DNA of 64,000 nucleotides from Fulvivirga imtechensis AK7 (GTDB lineage: Bacteria > Bacteroidota > Bacteroidia > Cytophagales > Cyclobacteriaceae), in NCBI RefSeq assembly GCF_000331535.1, contig NZ_AMZN01000032.1:19822-83821 (forward strand), given 5' to 3'. Below the pieces are notes generated by a model, which was given only the letters and a program-made list of their open reading frames with translations, was not told the origin of the DNA and made no database searches. Below, in pieces: positions 51,193 to 59,486 of this stretch; within the stretch, counting starts at the first letter, position 1; the number at the start of each line of letters is the position of its first letter. The position numbers and the translations under genes are program-made.

Positions 51193-51954
51193 TTACAGCG
51201 TAGCGGTTGCTCCAGAATTTAATTTCTTAAAGTATCCCTGATAAGCATTCAGGTAGTTTTTCAGCATTGCGTTCACCCCTTTTGCAGTAAGTGTAGCGCC
51301 TGACAGCCCATCTACATGATGGTCGTCCAAGCCAGCATTTCCTTCACCTTTAACCATAGTCACGGAAACCAACTCGCCTTTTTGATTGTAAATCTCCTTA
51401 CCAACATATCGCTGTTGGATTTCAGGGGTTCCTATTCTGGCTCCCAAACCAGGGGTTTCAGCCTTATGATCGAAAGAAACTCCCACAATAGTTTTCAACT
51501 CACTATCAAGAGCCACATATCCCCAGATCTTATCCCAAAGACCTGCACCATAGACAGGCAAAATATAGGCTTCTACCTGATCCGGATTTTCCGCACTCAT
51601 ATATTTGAATACGGGATATTGTCTTTCTTCAGGCTTCCTCTTGTAATTTTTTAAAATATTCACCTCTTCAGCCACTATCGCTCCGCCTTTTTCATCTGAG
51701 GTGATCTCATTGCCATTAATATCCACCACCAATGAAGTGATCCGTTCATTATACCTGGTGAGAACCTCATTGGGCTTCATTTTGCCAAGTACTTCCCTAT
51801 CCATCACTGATGATAGTATAGAACTCTTGGTATCCAACTCAATGGACTTCTTTTGAGCAGGGGCCAATCCCTGAGAAGTCAGTGACAGCAATCCCCCAAC
51901 TATTACGGTCATTATTGCTGTAAATAATATGATATATCCGTTAGACTGTCGCAC
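51193..51954 (-). CDS. nqrC: Na+-NQR subunit C
   Basis: A 253-aa subunit with one N-terminal helix (GYIILFTAIMTVIVGGLLSL) and a periplasmic domain. The FMN attachment motif is in VDGLSGATLTAKGV (SGAT, near residue 225), where FMN is linked through phosphate to the threonine. PGLGARIGTPEIQQRYVG and VYGAGLWDKIWGYVALD are typical. The start overlaps the nqrB end by 14 bases. Confidence 0.96.
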   Translation of the reverse strand: MRQSNGYIILFTAIMTVIVGGLLSLTSQGLAPAQKKSIELDTKSSILSSVMDREVLGKMKPNEVLTRYNERITSLVVDINGNEITSDEKGGAIVAEEVNILKNYKRKPEERQYPVFKYMSAENPDQVEAYILPVYGAGLWDKIWGYVALDSELKTIVGVSFDHKAETPGLGARIGTPEIQQRYVGKEIYNQKGELVSVTMVKGEGNAGLDDHHVDGLSGATLTAKGVNAMLKNYLNAYQGYFKKLNSGATATL

Positions 51955-53146
51955 GTTGTAACCTCCTTTTTTTATTAGCTATTACTACATAGTGATCAAT
52001 AAGTGGTGCAAACACATTCATAAACAGAATGGCCAGCATTATACCTTCCGGATAAGCAGGGTTAAACACCCTGATCACAACCGTAAGCAAACCTATCAGG
52101 AAACCATATATCCACTTACCCGTTTCCGTTTGTGATGCGGTTACAGGGTCAGTAGCCATATATACGGTACCGAAAGCAAAACCACCAATTATTAAATGAT
52201 AATAAGCCGGCATAGCCATATACTCATTAACTGCTATTCCGTTGAGCAAGAAGCCTCCTGCCAACCCTCCCAACACCACGCTGAACATCACCTTCCAGCT
52301 TCCAACACCGGTGGCTATTAATATCAATGCCCCTATCAAACACATCAAGGTTGATGTTTCTCCTATTGAGCCGGGTATAAAGCCAAAGAACATATTAGAG
52401 AATGAATAAATATCGTTAGCCCATCCGCTTCCATAAGCTCCCAGGGCAGCAATAACATTCTCACCTGATTCTACAGTGGTAGCTGCAATAGCCAGAGGAG
52501 TAGCTCCGGTAAATCCGGCTATAGCCTGACTTTGCTCTCCGATATAAACCTAGACATCGCCTGATATCTGGCTGGGATAGGCAAAGTACAAGAAAGCTCT
52601 TGCCGTAAGCGCAACGTTGAGTACGTTCATACCTGTGCCTCCGAATGCCTCTTTGGCGATAATTACTGCAAAAATAGTAGCAAGCGCCACCTGCCAAAGG
52701 GGAATAGCTGGCGGCATAACCAATGGAATCAGCATTCCGGTAACCAAAAAACCTTCATTGATAGGATGTTGCCTGATTACAGAAAAAATAAACTCCGTGC
52801 CTAAACCCGCGGCATAAGATACCACCAAAATAGGGATTACCTGCACAAGTCCTATCCATATTATATCACCGAAGCCGGCATCAGGCTGACCCGTAGCCAG
52901 AAAATGCTGATAGCCGACATTGTAAATACCAAAAAGCAAACATGGGATCATGGCGATGATAACCGTCATCATCAATCGCTTCATATCCATAGCATCCCTG
53001 ATCTGCACACCTGTAGGTTTGGTTACATGGTTGGGCGCAAACAATAAGGTATCATGAGCTTCATATATATAGTAAAACTTCTCCCACTTTCCGCCTTTCT
53101 CGAAGTGAGGTTTTACTTTATCAAGTGCATCTCTTAAAAACTTCAT
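51941..53146 (-). pseudogene. nqrB: Na+-NQR subunit B interrupted by an in-frame amber codon
   Basis: The full frame, read through, gives 401 residues, the normal NqrB length. The first 198 end YPSQISGDV and then TAG at 52550-52552; the same frame continues without any shift: VYIGEQSQAIAGFTGATPLA and on to the true C-terminus. The codon sits where homologs have Trp (SGDxVW), so TGG to TAG is the simple explanation. The FMN-binding threonine (TGAT motif, residue about 216) lies after the stop, so a truncated product would lack it. Either a true mutation, an assembly or sequencing error, or suppression; the reading frame is otherwise intact. Confidence 0.9.
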
Positions 53147-53170
53147 TTTATCGCTCTATTACTTTATCAA

Positions 53171-54535
53171 TTAACTATACTGCATCAAATCAATACCTTC
53201 TCTGACGATTTCCTGCAGATCGTGCTTTGAAACATCAATAAACTCACATAAGGCCACGTCCTCTTCCACTACTTCATAGATCCCAAGCGCCTCCATGTCA
53301 TCAAAATCCTCAGCCAAAATAGCTTTAAATAAGTAAGTGGGGAGAATATCCATAGGAGTAACCTTTTCAAATATACCTGACTGCACAAATGCCCTCGGCT
53401 CTCCCTTCACATTGGTATCAAGTTTGTATTCCTTGTTAGGGAAAAGGAAGGAGAACAGTCCGAATGCTCTTTGAAAGCTAAGTTTTTGAGTTGTAGGCTT
53501 GATCCAGCCAAATAACTCATAATTATCACCCTCAGGAAGCACCGTAAGCATGTGATCAAAGAAGCCTAAGTGTCCATCACTGCCTATCATATGACCGGTC
53601 AGCGCATTGCCCGACACAAATCGAACATGATCATTTGCAAGGTTTCCTTCAATAAATTTCTTTATGGATGCACCTGTGTAAGTTTTGTAATACTGCGGGT
53701 TCTTCACTTCCGACCCTGCCACCGCAATGATTCTGGAGGCATCATATTTTCCTTCCAGGAACAACTTACCGATTTGGATCACTCCAAAAGGGTTGAGTGT
53801 CCATACAATATCACCTTTATTTATAGGATCGAGATGATGTATCTGTACCCCTACATTGCCTGCCGGATGTGGACCCGAAAATTTATTCAATTCCACATTC
53901 TTCACATGAGCGAAGATTGGCGACACCTCGGCATTGGCATTAATATTTACATGTACCGCACCCGTTGTAAGCTTTTTAAGGATATCTACCCCTGCCTGGA
54001 AGTAGTTTTCCTGACCCTTGAAGATGAGATCATAGTCAGGAGCCAAGGGATGGCTATCAAATGCTGAAATAAAAATAGCCTTTGGAGATTCTTCAGGATC
54101 AGCTATGATACCATACGGGCGTTGAACAATGCTTGGCCAAACACCACCGGTTAGCATCTGCTCCAGTATCTTCTCTTTTGACAAACCGGAGATATCAGAA
54201 ACGGTATATTTGTCAAAGGTTTCGTATTCGATCTCTTTGTCAGCCAGAATAACGATCTCAAGGAGCTTTCTTTTAGCCCCTCGTCTGATCTCCACCACCT
54301 CGCCACTCACAGGAGCAACATGTAGTATCTTGTCATTCTTCTTATCAAAAAGTATGGGCGTACCGGCTTTAACGGTATCCCCTTCTTTGACTTTTAATTT
54401 TGGCCTTAAAATACCGTGGAAACTTGCAGGCTTGTACGCAAAAGTTTCAGGTTGCCCAACTTCTGCGATCTTCTTTTCAGCTTTGCCCGCCAGGTTGATA
54501 TCAAACCCTTTTTTTAGCTTGATGAATTTAGACAT
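53171..54535 (-). CDS. nqrA: Na+-NQR subunit A
   Basis: A 454-aa soluble subunit on the cytosolic side, first gene of the operon. It starts with FIKLKKGFDINLAGKAEK, has the lipoyl-like GDTVKAGTPILFDKK loop, and the C-terminal domain with PHPAGNVGVQIHHLDPINKG near residue 220. The length is standard for NqrA. It is 24 bases upstream of nqrB. Confidence 0.97.
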   Translation of the reverse strand: MSKFIKLKKGFDINLAGKAEKKIAEVGQPETFAYKPASFHGILRPKLKVKEGDTVKAGTPILFDKKNDKILHVAPVSGEVVEIRRGAKRKLLEIVILADKEIEYETFDKYTVSDISGLSKEKILEQMLTGGVWPSIVQRPYGIIADPEESPKAIFISAFDSHPLAPDYDLIFKGQENYFQAGVDILKKLTTGAVHVNINANAEVSPIFAHVKNVELNKFSGPHPAGNVGVQIHHLDPINKGDIVWTLNPFGVIQIGKLFLEGKYDASRIIAVAGSEVKNPQYYKTYTGASIKKFIEGNLANDHVRFVSGNALTGHMIGSDGHLGFFDHMLTVLPEGDNYELFGWIKPTTQKLSFQRAFGLFSFLFPNKEYKLDTNVKGEPRAFVQSGIFEKVTPMDILPTYLFKAILAEDFDDMEALGIYEVVEEDVALCEFIDVSKHDLQEIVREGIDLMQYS

Positions 54536-54551
54536 GCTTTACTTTAAGATT

Positions 54552-54581
54552 CAAATCTAATCATTAAAATCGAGGGCAAAA
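54552..54581 (-). promoter_or_regulatory. Promoter of the nqr operon
   Basis: Minus strand TTTTG (54577-54581), 17-base spacer, TAGATTTG (54552-54559), an exact TAnnTTTG box; transcription near 54545, about 10 bases before ATG 54535. A second exact box TAATTTTG overlaps the -33 region and may be an alternative promoter. Confidence 0.55.
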
Positions 54582-54646
54582 TTAACAATTTTTCCTACAA
54601 TAAAAATGTAATGCAAAATTTTAAACAAATAAAAATTAAGGCATTA

Positions 54647-55351
54647 TTATGCATCTATGGATTGTTTTTCGTCAGCCAGGATTTTGGTGACAGCAAGACT
54701 GACTACTTCATCTACCTGCTCTTCAAAGGTGAGGAAAGTAGTATCAAGCGTTACAGCGTCAGTTGCCTTCCGTAGTGGGCTTACTTCACGTGTACTATCG
54801 ATGTGATCGCGCTTCTTCAGGTTTTCAATAATAACTCCCAGATCAATCAACTGTTCACGTTCGAGCAACTCCGCCTGGCGCCTGCCTGCACGCACATATA
54901 TATCGGCCTGCATAAATATCTTCAACTCGGCATCGGGGAATACTACCGTACCGATATCTCTTCCATCCATTACCACCCCTTTTTTCTTTCCCAGTTTCTT
55001 TTGTTGAGCTACCATAGCCTCTCTTACCTCAACTATGCTACTCACCTGGCTAACATTTTCAGAGATATACATTTTACGGATCTCGTTCTCAACATTTAGT
55101 CCGTTAAGGAATGTTTCGGCAACACCTGTCTTTTCGTTAGGGTGAAAGGTGATGTCTATGTTTGCCAATGCTTTTATGATGTCTTTTTTATTGGTGAGAC
55201 TAACATGATGTTGATGAAAATAAAGTGTAACAGCCCTATACATGGCTCCGGAGTCGATGTAGGTATACCCAAGGATAATTGCTACGGCTTTGGCAGTTGT
55301 ACTTTTCCCACAGGCAGAATAACCATCAATGGCTAAAACAATTTTTTTCAT
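54647..55351 (-). CDS. cmk: Cytidylate kinase
   Basis: A 234-aa cytosolic enzyme that phosphorylates CMP and dCMP. P-loop AIDGYSACGKSTTAKAVA near residue 7, YIDSGAMYRAVTLYF near 31, and VVMDGRDIGTVVFPDAELKI near 125 are canonical Cmk blocks. The start lies four bases after the stop of a 44-aa lipoprotein gene, so both are cotranscribed. Confidence 0.96.
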   Translation of the reverse strand: MKKIVLAIDGYSACGKSTTAKAVAIILGYTYIDSGAMYRAVTLYFHQHHVSLTNKKDIIKALANIDITFHPNEKTGVAETFLNGLNVENEIRKMYISENVSQVSSIVEVREAMVAQQKKLGKKKGVVMDGRDIGTVVFPDAELKIFMQADIYVRAGRRQAELLEREQLIDLGVIIENLKKRDHIDSTREVSPLRKATDAVTLDTTFLTFEEQVDEVVSLAVTKILADEKQSIDA

Positions 55352-55355
55352 ATTG

Positions 55356-55490
55356 TTAGCAGTCTTTCATCGGACAAGGTATAGGCTTGCCCGGCTTCAA
55401 CTTTCCATTTCTCTTTTTTGATGAAGCACAACCCAGCAACAGCAACGCTGAAATCATCAATATCAATAAGGATCGTAATGTCAGTTTCAT
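55356..55490 (-). CDS. 44-aa lipoprotein upstream of cmk
   Basis: ATG 55490 starts a 44-aa peptide: signal segment MKLTLRSLLILMISALLLLG followed by Cys, that is, a lipobox (LLLGC), then CASSKKRNGKLKPGKPIPC and PMKDC. It is too short for usual gene calling. The short Lys/Pro-rich tail with two further Cys is typical of tiny Bacteroidota lipoproteins. It ends four bases before cmk. Function unknown. Confidence 0.65.
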   Translation of the reverse strand: MKLTLRSLLILMISALLLLGCASSKKRNGKLKPGKPIPCPMKDC

Positions 55491-55544
55491 TTTTCAATTA
55501 CAAATATAATGTAATTATGATTCGCAAGCTTCTAATTTTTTGTT

Positions 55545-56228
55545 TTAAAGCTCTTGCTGATACGACATCTGAAATCCTATCTTCTGACCACCGCCCAACG
55601 CCAGGGATTTCTCCATTTTTTGCTGCAGTGTAATACTTCTTATTGAAGGGAAAGGAAGGGTAACCAGATCAGAATCAATAGCCTGAGATATGGCCAACTG
55701 TATGAATATACTTATATCTGCCGGAGTGTACGGGTGTCCTGAAAGACCTTCAAACATATAGTTAAGCTGGCCGTCACCTTCAACAAAAAAATGATTTTCG
55801 ACATTAACAAAGAACCTGGATATCAGGTAGCCGGGGTCATTTATCCTATTATATTTAAAAGAATCGGCCATGAAATTGTAGACATTTATCTGCCCCAAAT
55901 ACTTCCTCATAAGATTATCCGTCACATACCTGCTTTTATTGACCCTGTGCTCTTTATCCAGGGTTATAATATTAGTATGCATAAAGAAAACCAAAAGGTC
56001 TCCAGCCACCTTTACATGAAATTCATTTTCACTAACATTGATCACAGCAAGAGTTATGTCTTTATCTTTCTTTTTCAGGTTACCGCTTATACTGGCAATT
56101 ACCTTTAGGGCCTCTTCTTTTTGCAGCTCAAAGACTGATTTCAGATTGCGATAGGTCTCTTGTTTTGCACAACATTTTGTTTCCAGCACATGGGCTATGT
56201 GCTGCATCGGGTCTTGGTATTGGCTCAT
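55545..56228 (-). CDS. Conserved hypothetical protein
   Basis: A 227-aa cytosolic protein not recognised. It has an alpha/beta texture: ETYRNLKSVFELQKEEALKV helix, VSENEFHVKVAGDLLVFFMH strands, YLGQINVYNFMADSFKYNRI near residue 115, and a C-terminal LPFPSIRSITLQQKMEKSLA. There is no signal peptide or membrane helix. It probably belongs to a Bacteroidota-only family. It diverges from the coiled-coil gene across about 64 bases. Confidence 0.6.
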   Translation of the reverse strand: MSQYQDPMQHIAHVLETKCCAKQETYRNLKSVFELQKEEALKVIASISGNLKKKDKDITLAVINVSENEFHVKVAGDLLVFFMHTNIITLDKEHRVNKSRYVTDNLMRKYLGQINVYNFMADSFKYNRINDPGYLISRFFVNVENHFFVEGDGQLNYMFEGLSGHPYTPADISIFIQLAISQAIDSDLVTLPFPSIRSITLQQKMEKSLALGGGQKIGFQMSYQQEL

Positions 56229-56292
56229 ATATTGATCTTTGAACTTCCTGCTGATCTTTTACGTATTAACAAATAAACAAACAAATTGTGTT

Positions 56293-56592
56293 ATGGGAAG
56301 AAAACCTGAGGGAAAAGCAGAAAAAATGTTCAAGGATATCGGAAAAAAGATCGATGAGCTTATTCAGGATCTTGATAAAGCCAAGGAGCGTGCTAAAGTA
56401 GAATATGCGGATGAGATCGAAGAGCTAAAGCGGAATGGAGAAACGCTTAAAAGTGGCTTCAATAAGTTTAAGGAAAATAATAAAGAGCGTTGGGAGGATA
56501 TCGAAGCCAGCCTTGAAAAAGCCGGGAATGAACTTCGGAATGCTTTTGATGCTGCCTTTTCGAAAAAATCAAAAACAGAGAAGCAGGCCTAG
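56293..56592 (+). CDS. Small coiled-coil protein
   Basis: A 99-aa, very charged, all-helical protein (KAEKMFKDIGKKIDELIQDL then DKAKERAKVEYADEIEELKR) with two coiled-coil stretches and no membrane helix. The frame is open to 56239, but ATG 56293 gives the natural start; the extra N-terminus contains the likely leader. Its stop lies in the loop of a hairpin that also terminates glnA. No family recognised. Confidence 0.6.
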   Translation: MGRKPEGKAEKMFKDIGKKIDELIQDLDKAKERAKVEYADEIEELKRNGETLKSGFNKFKENNKERWEDIEASLEKAGNELRNAFDAAFSKKSKTEKQA

Positions 56593-56603
56593 ACCTGCTT
56601 CTC
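56578..56603 (-). terminator. Perfect hairpin ending the glnA operon
   Basis: GAGAAGCAGG (56578-56587) and CCTGCTTCTC (56594-56603) form a 10-bp stem with a six-base loop that holds the stop codon of the convergent coiled-coil gene. On the minus strand it is followed by TGTTTTTGATTTTTTC, so it terminates glnA. Confidence 0.8.
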
Positions 56604-56626
56604 CCGACAAGCAATACACTGCAACG

Positions 56627-57649
56627 TTATGCAGCGACCTCTACTTCTGCCTTTTTGACCGTTCTGATAATCCTGGCAGCAATTTTATAGGGATCACCGT
56701 TGGAGGCAGGTCGTCTGTCTTCAAGCCAGCCTTTCCAGCCATTTTCCACTGTCCCTATAGGTATTCTTATCGATGCACCTCTGTCAGATACACCATAGCT
56801 AAATTTATCAATAGATTGTGTTTCATGGGCGCCTGTTAACCGCTGATCGTTATCAGCTCCGTACACTTCAATATGTTCTGTTACAAGTGGAGCAAAAGAT
56901 TCACACACCTGCTCATAAACCCCTCGTGAACCTGCATTTCTCAATAAGTCGTTAGAGAAGTTAGCATGCATTCCTGAACCATTCCAGTCACCCTTCAGAG
57001 GTTTTGGATGCCAGTTGATGGACAAGCCATATTTTTCTGCGGTCCTTTCCAGCAGGTAACGGGCAATCCACACCTGATCCCCAGCCTCGGCGGCTCCTTT
57101 GGCGAAGATCTGGAATTCCCACTGCCCTGTAGCCACTTCGGCATTAATACCCTCCACATTGATCCCAGCTTCCAGGCATAGATCGAGATGCTCTTCAACA
57201 ACTGACCTGCCAAAAGCATTGGTGGCGCCTACAGAACAATAGTACGGACCTTGCGGGCGAGGGTACCCTCCGGTAGGGAAGCCTAACGGAAGATTGGTTT
57301 CAGGATTCCACAGAAAATATTCCTGCTCAAATCCGAACCAGAAATCATTATCATTGTCATCAATAAGCGCGCGCCCATTACTTTCATGAGGTGTACCATC
57401 AGGATTTAGCACTTCCGTCATTACCAGGTATGCGTTCTTTCTATCAGGGTCCGGGAATATGGCTACCGGCTTGAGCAAGCAATCGGACGAATTTCCCTCT
57501 GCCTGCTGTGTTGAGCTACCATCGAATGACCACATGGGGCAGTTGTCAAGACTGCCATCAAAATCAGTTACTATTTTTGTTTTGCTTCTTAGACACTGGG
57601 TTGGTTTGTTACCATCCAGCCACACATACTCTAATTTAGTTTTTGCCAT
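56627..57649 (-). CDS. glnA: Glutamine synthetase, type II (eukaryote-like)
   Basis: A 340-aa glutamine synthetase with the short type II layout: AKTKLEYVWLDGNKPTQCLR start, DGSLDNCPMWSFDGSSTQQA beta-grasp region near residue 43, and the ATP-grasp part with QWEFQIFAKGAAEAGDQVW near 165 and GAHETQSIDKFSYGVSDRGA near 282. It makes glutamine from glutamate and ammonium. The frame reaches to 57676, but MAKTKLEYVW (57649) is the family start. It is the last gene of the amt-porin-DUF4468-like-glnA operon. Confidence 0.95.
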   Translation of the reverse strand: MAKTKLEYVWLDGNKPTQCLRSKTKIVTDFDGSLDNCPMWSFDGSSTQQAEGNSSDCLLKPVAIFPDPDRKNAYLVMTEVLNPDGTPHESNGRALIDDNDNDFWFGFEQEYFLWNPETNLPLGFPTGGYPRPQGPYYCSVGATNAFGRSVVEEHLDLCLEAGINVEGINAEVATGQWEFQIFAKGAAEAGDQVWIARYLLERTAEKYGLSINWHPKPLKGDWNGSGMHANFSNDLLRNAGSRGVYEQVCESFAPLVTEHIEVYGADNDQRLTGAHETQSIDKFSYGVSDRGASIRIPIGTVENGWKGWLEDRRPASNGDPYKIAARIIRTVKKAEVEVAA

Positions 57650-57669
57650 AGTTTTAATATATTTATTAT

Positions 57670-58206
57670 TTACCAATCTGTCGTTTCTAATTTATCTGCT
57701 TCTATTTCTTTTTTGATAGCCCAAAGCACTTCATCCATATGAGCCTGAACTTGCTTTTCAATCTTTCGTAACAGGGCACTTTTAAACTTAAAATGCTCGT
57801 TATCAACTGGCACCGGTTCATCTTGAGATTTTTCGAACCGGCCATACCGGTCTCTTTCAATTGCTGTGAACCAGATATTATGCATAGTGTACCTGAACTT
57901 CTCATCCTTTACATCGACTATAAAATCGAAAGCGACCTCGCCAGCAGGATTCTTAATAGATCCAATCAACTTGTTGTAAATTCTCAGCTTTCCTGAGCCG
58001 CTAATTTGATTAACACAATCCAGTTTGAGTTCCGAAATATTATGCGTTTTAAAATAGTCGACTATTTCATGGTATATTGTTGCTTTATCATACCCTTTGC
58101 AGGCTATTATACCTTCATATTGAATTGATGGTATACCAGCCGGACTCCAACCAGTATCGAGGCTGGCTACCATCAATAAGTTGAGGATCAAAGCAATCTT
58201 TAACAT
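57670..58206 (-). CDS. DUF4468-like secreted protein
   Basis: A 178-aa protein with signal peptide (MLKIALILNLLMVASLDTG) and a DUF4468-like TBP-fold: an early WSPAGIPSIQYEGIIACKGYD, a helix YHEIVDYFKTHN, and the strand pair FDFIVDVKDEKFRYTMHNIW. Function unknown. It lies 20 bases after the porin gene and 20 bases before glnA, so it is in the nitrogen operon by position. Confidence 0.5.
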   Translation of the reverse strand: MLKIALILNLLMVASLDTGWSPAGIPSIQYEGIIACKGYDKATIYHEIVDYFKTHNISELKLDCVNQISGSGKLRIYNKLIGSIKNPAGEVAFDFIVDVKDEKFRYTMHNIWFTAIERDRYGRFEKSQDEPVPVDNEHFKFKSALLRKIEKQVQAHMDEVLWAIKKEIEADKLETTDW

Positions 58207-58226
58207 TGTTGTATCTATTAAGATTT

Positions 58227-59381
58227 TTAGAAAGTATAAACTGCCGCCACTAAAAATGACATCAGTTTAGTACTTGCATGTAGGTCTTTATCCTGGAAAG
58301 AATCTTCAGATGTAGCATCCAATCGCAATTCGGGTATTATTGTAAGATTACCCACCTTTGCATTGGCAGAAAGTGTCAAATTCACCACGCTACCATCTCC
58401 ATGAGCATCAAGGCCGATTACATCAAGTCCGCCATTATATACTTTGAAATATTCCAGGCGAGTACCTACAGCTATTGCCTCAGATGCCTTGAACTGCAAA
58501 TAGCCCGCGGCTCCGTAAAAACCGGCGCCATCACCTTCAGCATCATGCACATCAGCGCCATCATAAACTTCGCCTACGCCAGTAGTGTTATAAGTAGCAT
58601 TTACGCCCAGGTAAAAGGCATCTGACAGATCAAAGCCAGTGGTAAGATCTGCCTGAAAGGTCTTCCCGGCAGATACCTCGTCAATTCCTCCAACGGGCTG
58701 GTTGTCTTTGATTTTACCATCCTGATCTCCATACAAAAAGTTGAAGAAGGTTTTACCAAACAAACCAACCTGAAGCCCCATGGTATAGGTACCAAATGGA
58801 TTAAATTCCGTAAGGTCGGAAGGGTTCATCACTGAAGCCATCACCGAGATATCATCTGACAGAGCAATGTCGGCTTTCAACCCTGTATGGGAAAAAGGAC
58901 CATAGGAAAACATATATGAAGTGGTATAATGAAAGTTTCCTGCCGGTGATATTACTTCGTATCCCAGAAAGGTATTGAAATTACCTAATGTCAGTGTTAC
59001 TGATCTACTAACATTCCAGTAAGCATAAAGCTGGTTAATCATCTGAGAGCTACCTCTTTCCGCACTGTAATAGGGCGAAGCAAAAACAGCATCTTCTCCT
59101 CTTGGTCCGAATACAAGGTCTGCAACAAAGCCACCTCTATCACCCTCATAAGAACCTATGAGATTGACCATTCCCAGGCTAAAACCCGGCAGGTTACCAA
59201 ATGAAGTTCCTGGCGCCTGATATCCTTCTCCGCTGTTATTGGCATTTAAATTGGACCGAAAGTACACATCCACGGAGCCTGAGAAAGAAAATTCGTTTTT
59301 AGTATCTTCGTCCTGAGCCAGTAGTTGATTGAAAGTTGTGAAAAATAGTAGCATTGCAAATAGCGTAAATGACTTTTTCAT
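58227..59381 (-). CDS. Porin-like outer membrane beta-barrel
   Basis: A 384-aa protein: signal peptide (KKSFTLFAMLLFFTTFNQLLA), then alternating hydrophobic strands with many Gly/aromatic residues and the C-terminal aromatic TF typical of Bacteroidota barrels. The LGNFNTFLGYEVISPAGNFH block is characteristic of Bacteroidota porins annotated as outer membrane beta-barrel. It probably passes small solutes such as ammonium or nitrogen compounds. It follows amt by 105 bases. Confidence 0.75.
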   Translation of the reverse strand: MKKSFTLFAMLLFFTTFNQLLAQDEDTKNEFSFSGSVDVYFRSNLNANNSGEGYQAPGTSFGNLPGFSLGMVNLIGSYEGDRGGFVADLVFGPRGEDAVFASPYYSAERGSSQMINQLYAYWNVSRSVTLTLGNFNTFLGYEVISPAGNFHYTTSYMFSYGPFSHTGLKADIALSDDISVMASVMNPSDLTEFNPFGTYTMGLQVGLFGKTFFNFLYGDQDGKIKDNQPVGGIDEVSAGKTFQADLTTGFDLSDAFYLGVNATYNTTGVGEVYDGADVHDAEGDGAGFYGAAGYLQFKASEAIAVGTRLEYFKVYNGGLDVIGLDAHGDGSVVNLTLSANAKVGNLTIIPELRLDATSEDSFQDKDLHASTKLMSFLVAAVYTF

Positions 59382-59486
59382 TTTACTTTTGAGTTAAGTT
59401 AATAATTGAGTTAACTGACAGAAGCCTGTATTCCCCGGAGAAAAGGTGAGATCTTTCTCCGGGAGGGCTTCTAATTTATGAGTTGT

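Noticed and set aside
51941..53146. A frameshift in nqrB
   Set aside because: The codons before and after the stop are in the same frame (159 bases between TAG and the next in-frame ATG), so it is a nonsense codon and not a frameshift.
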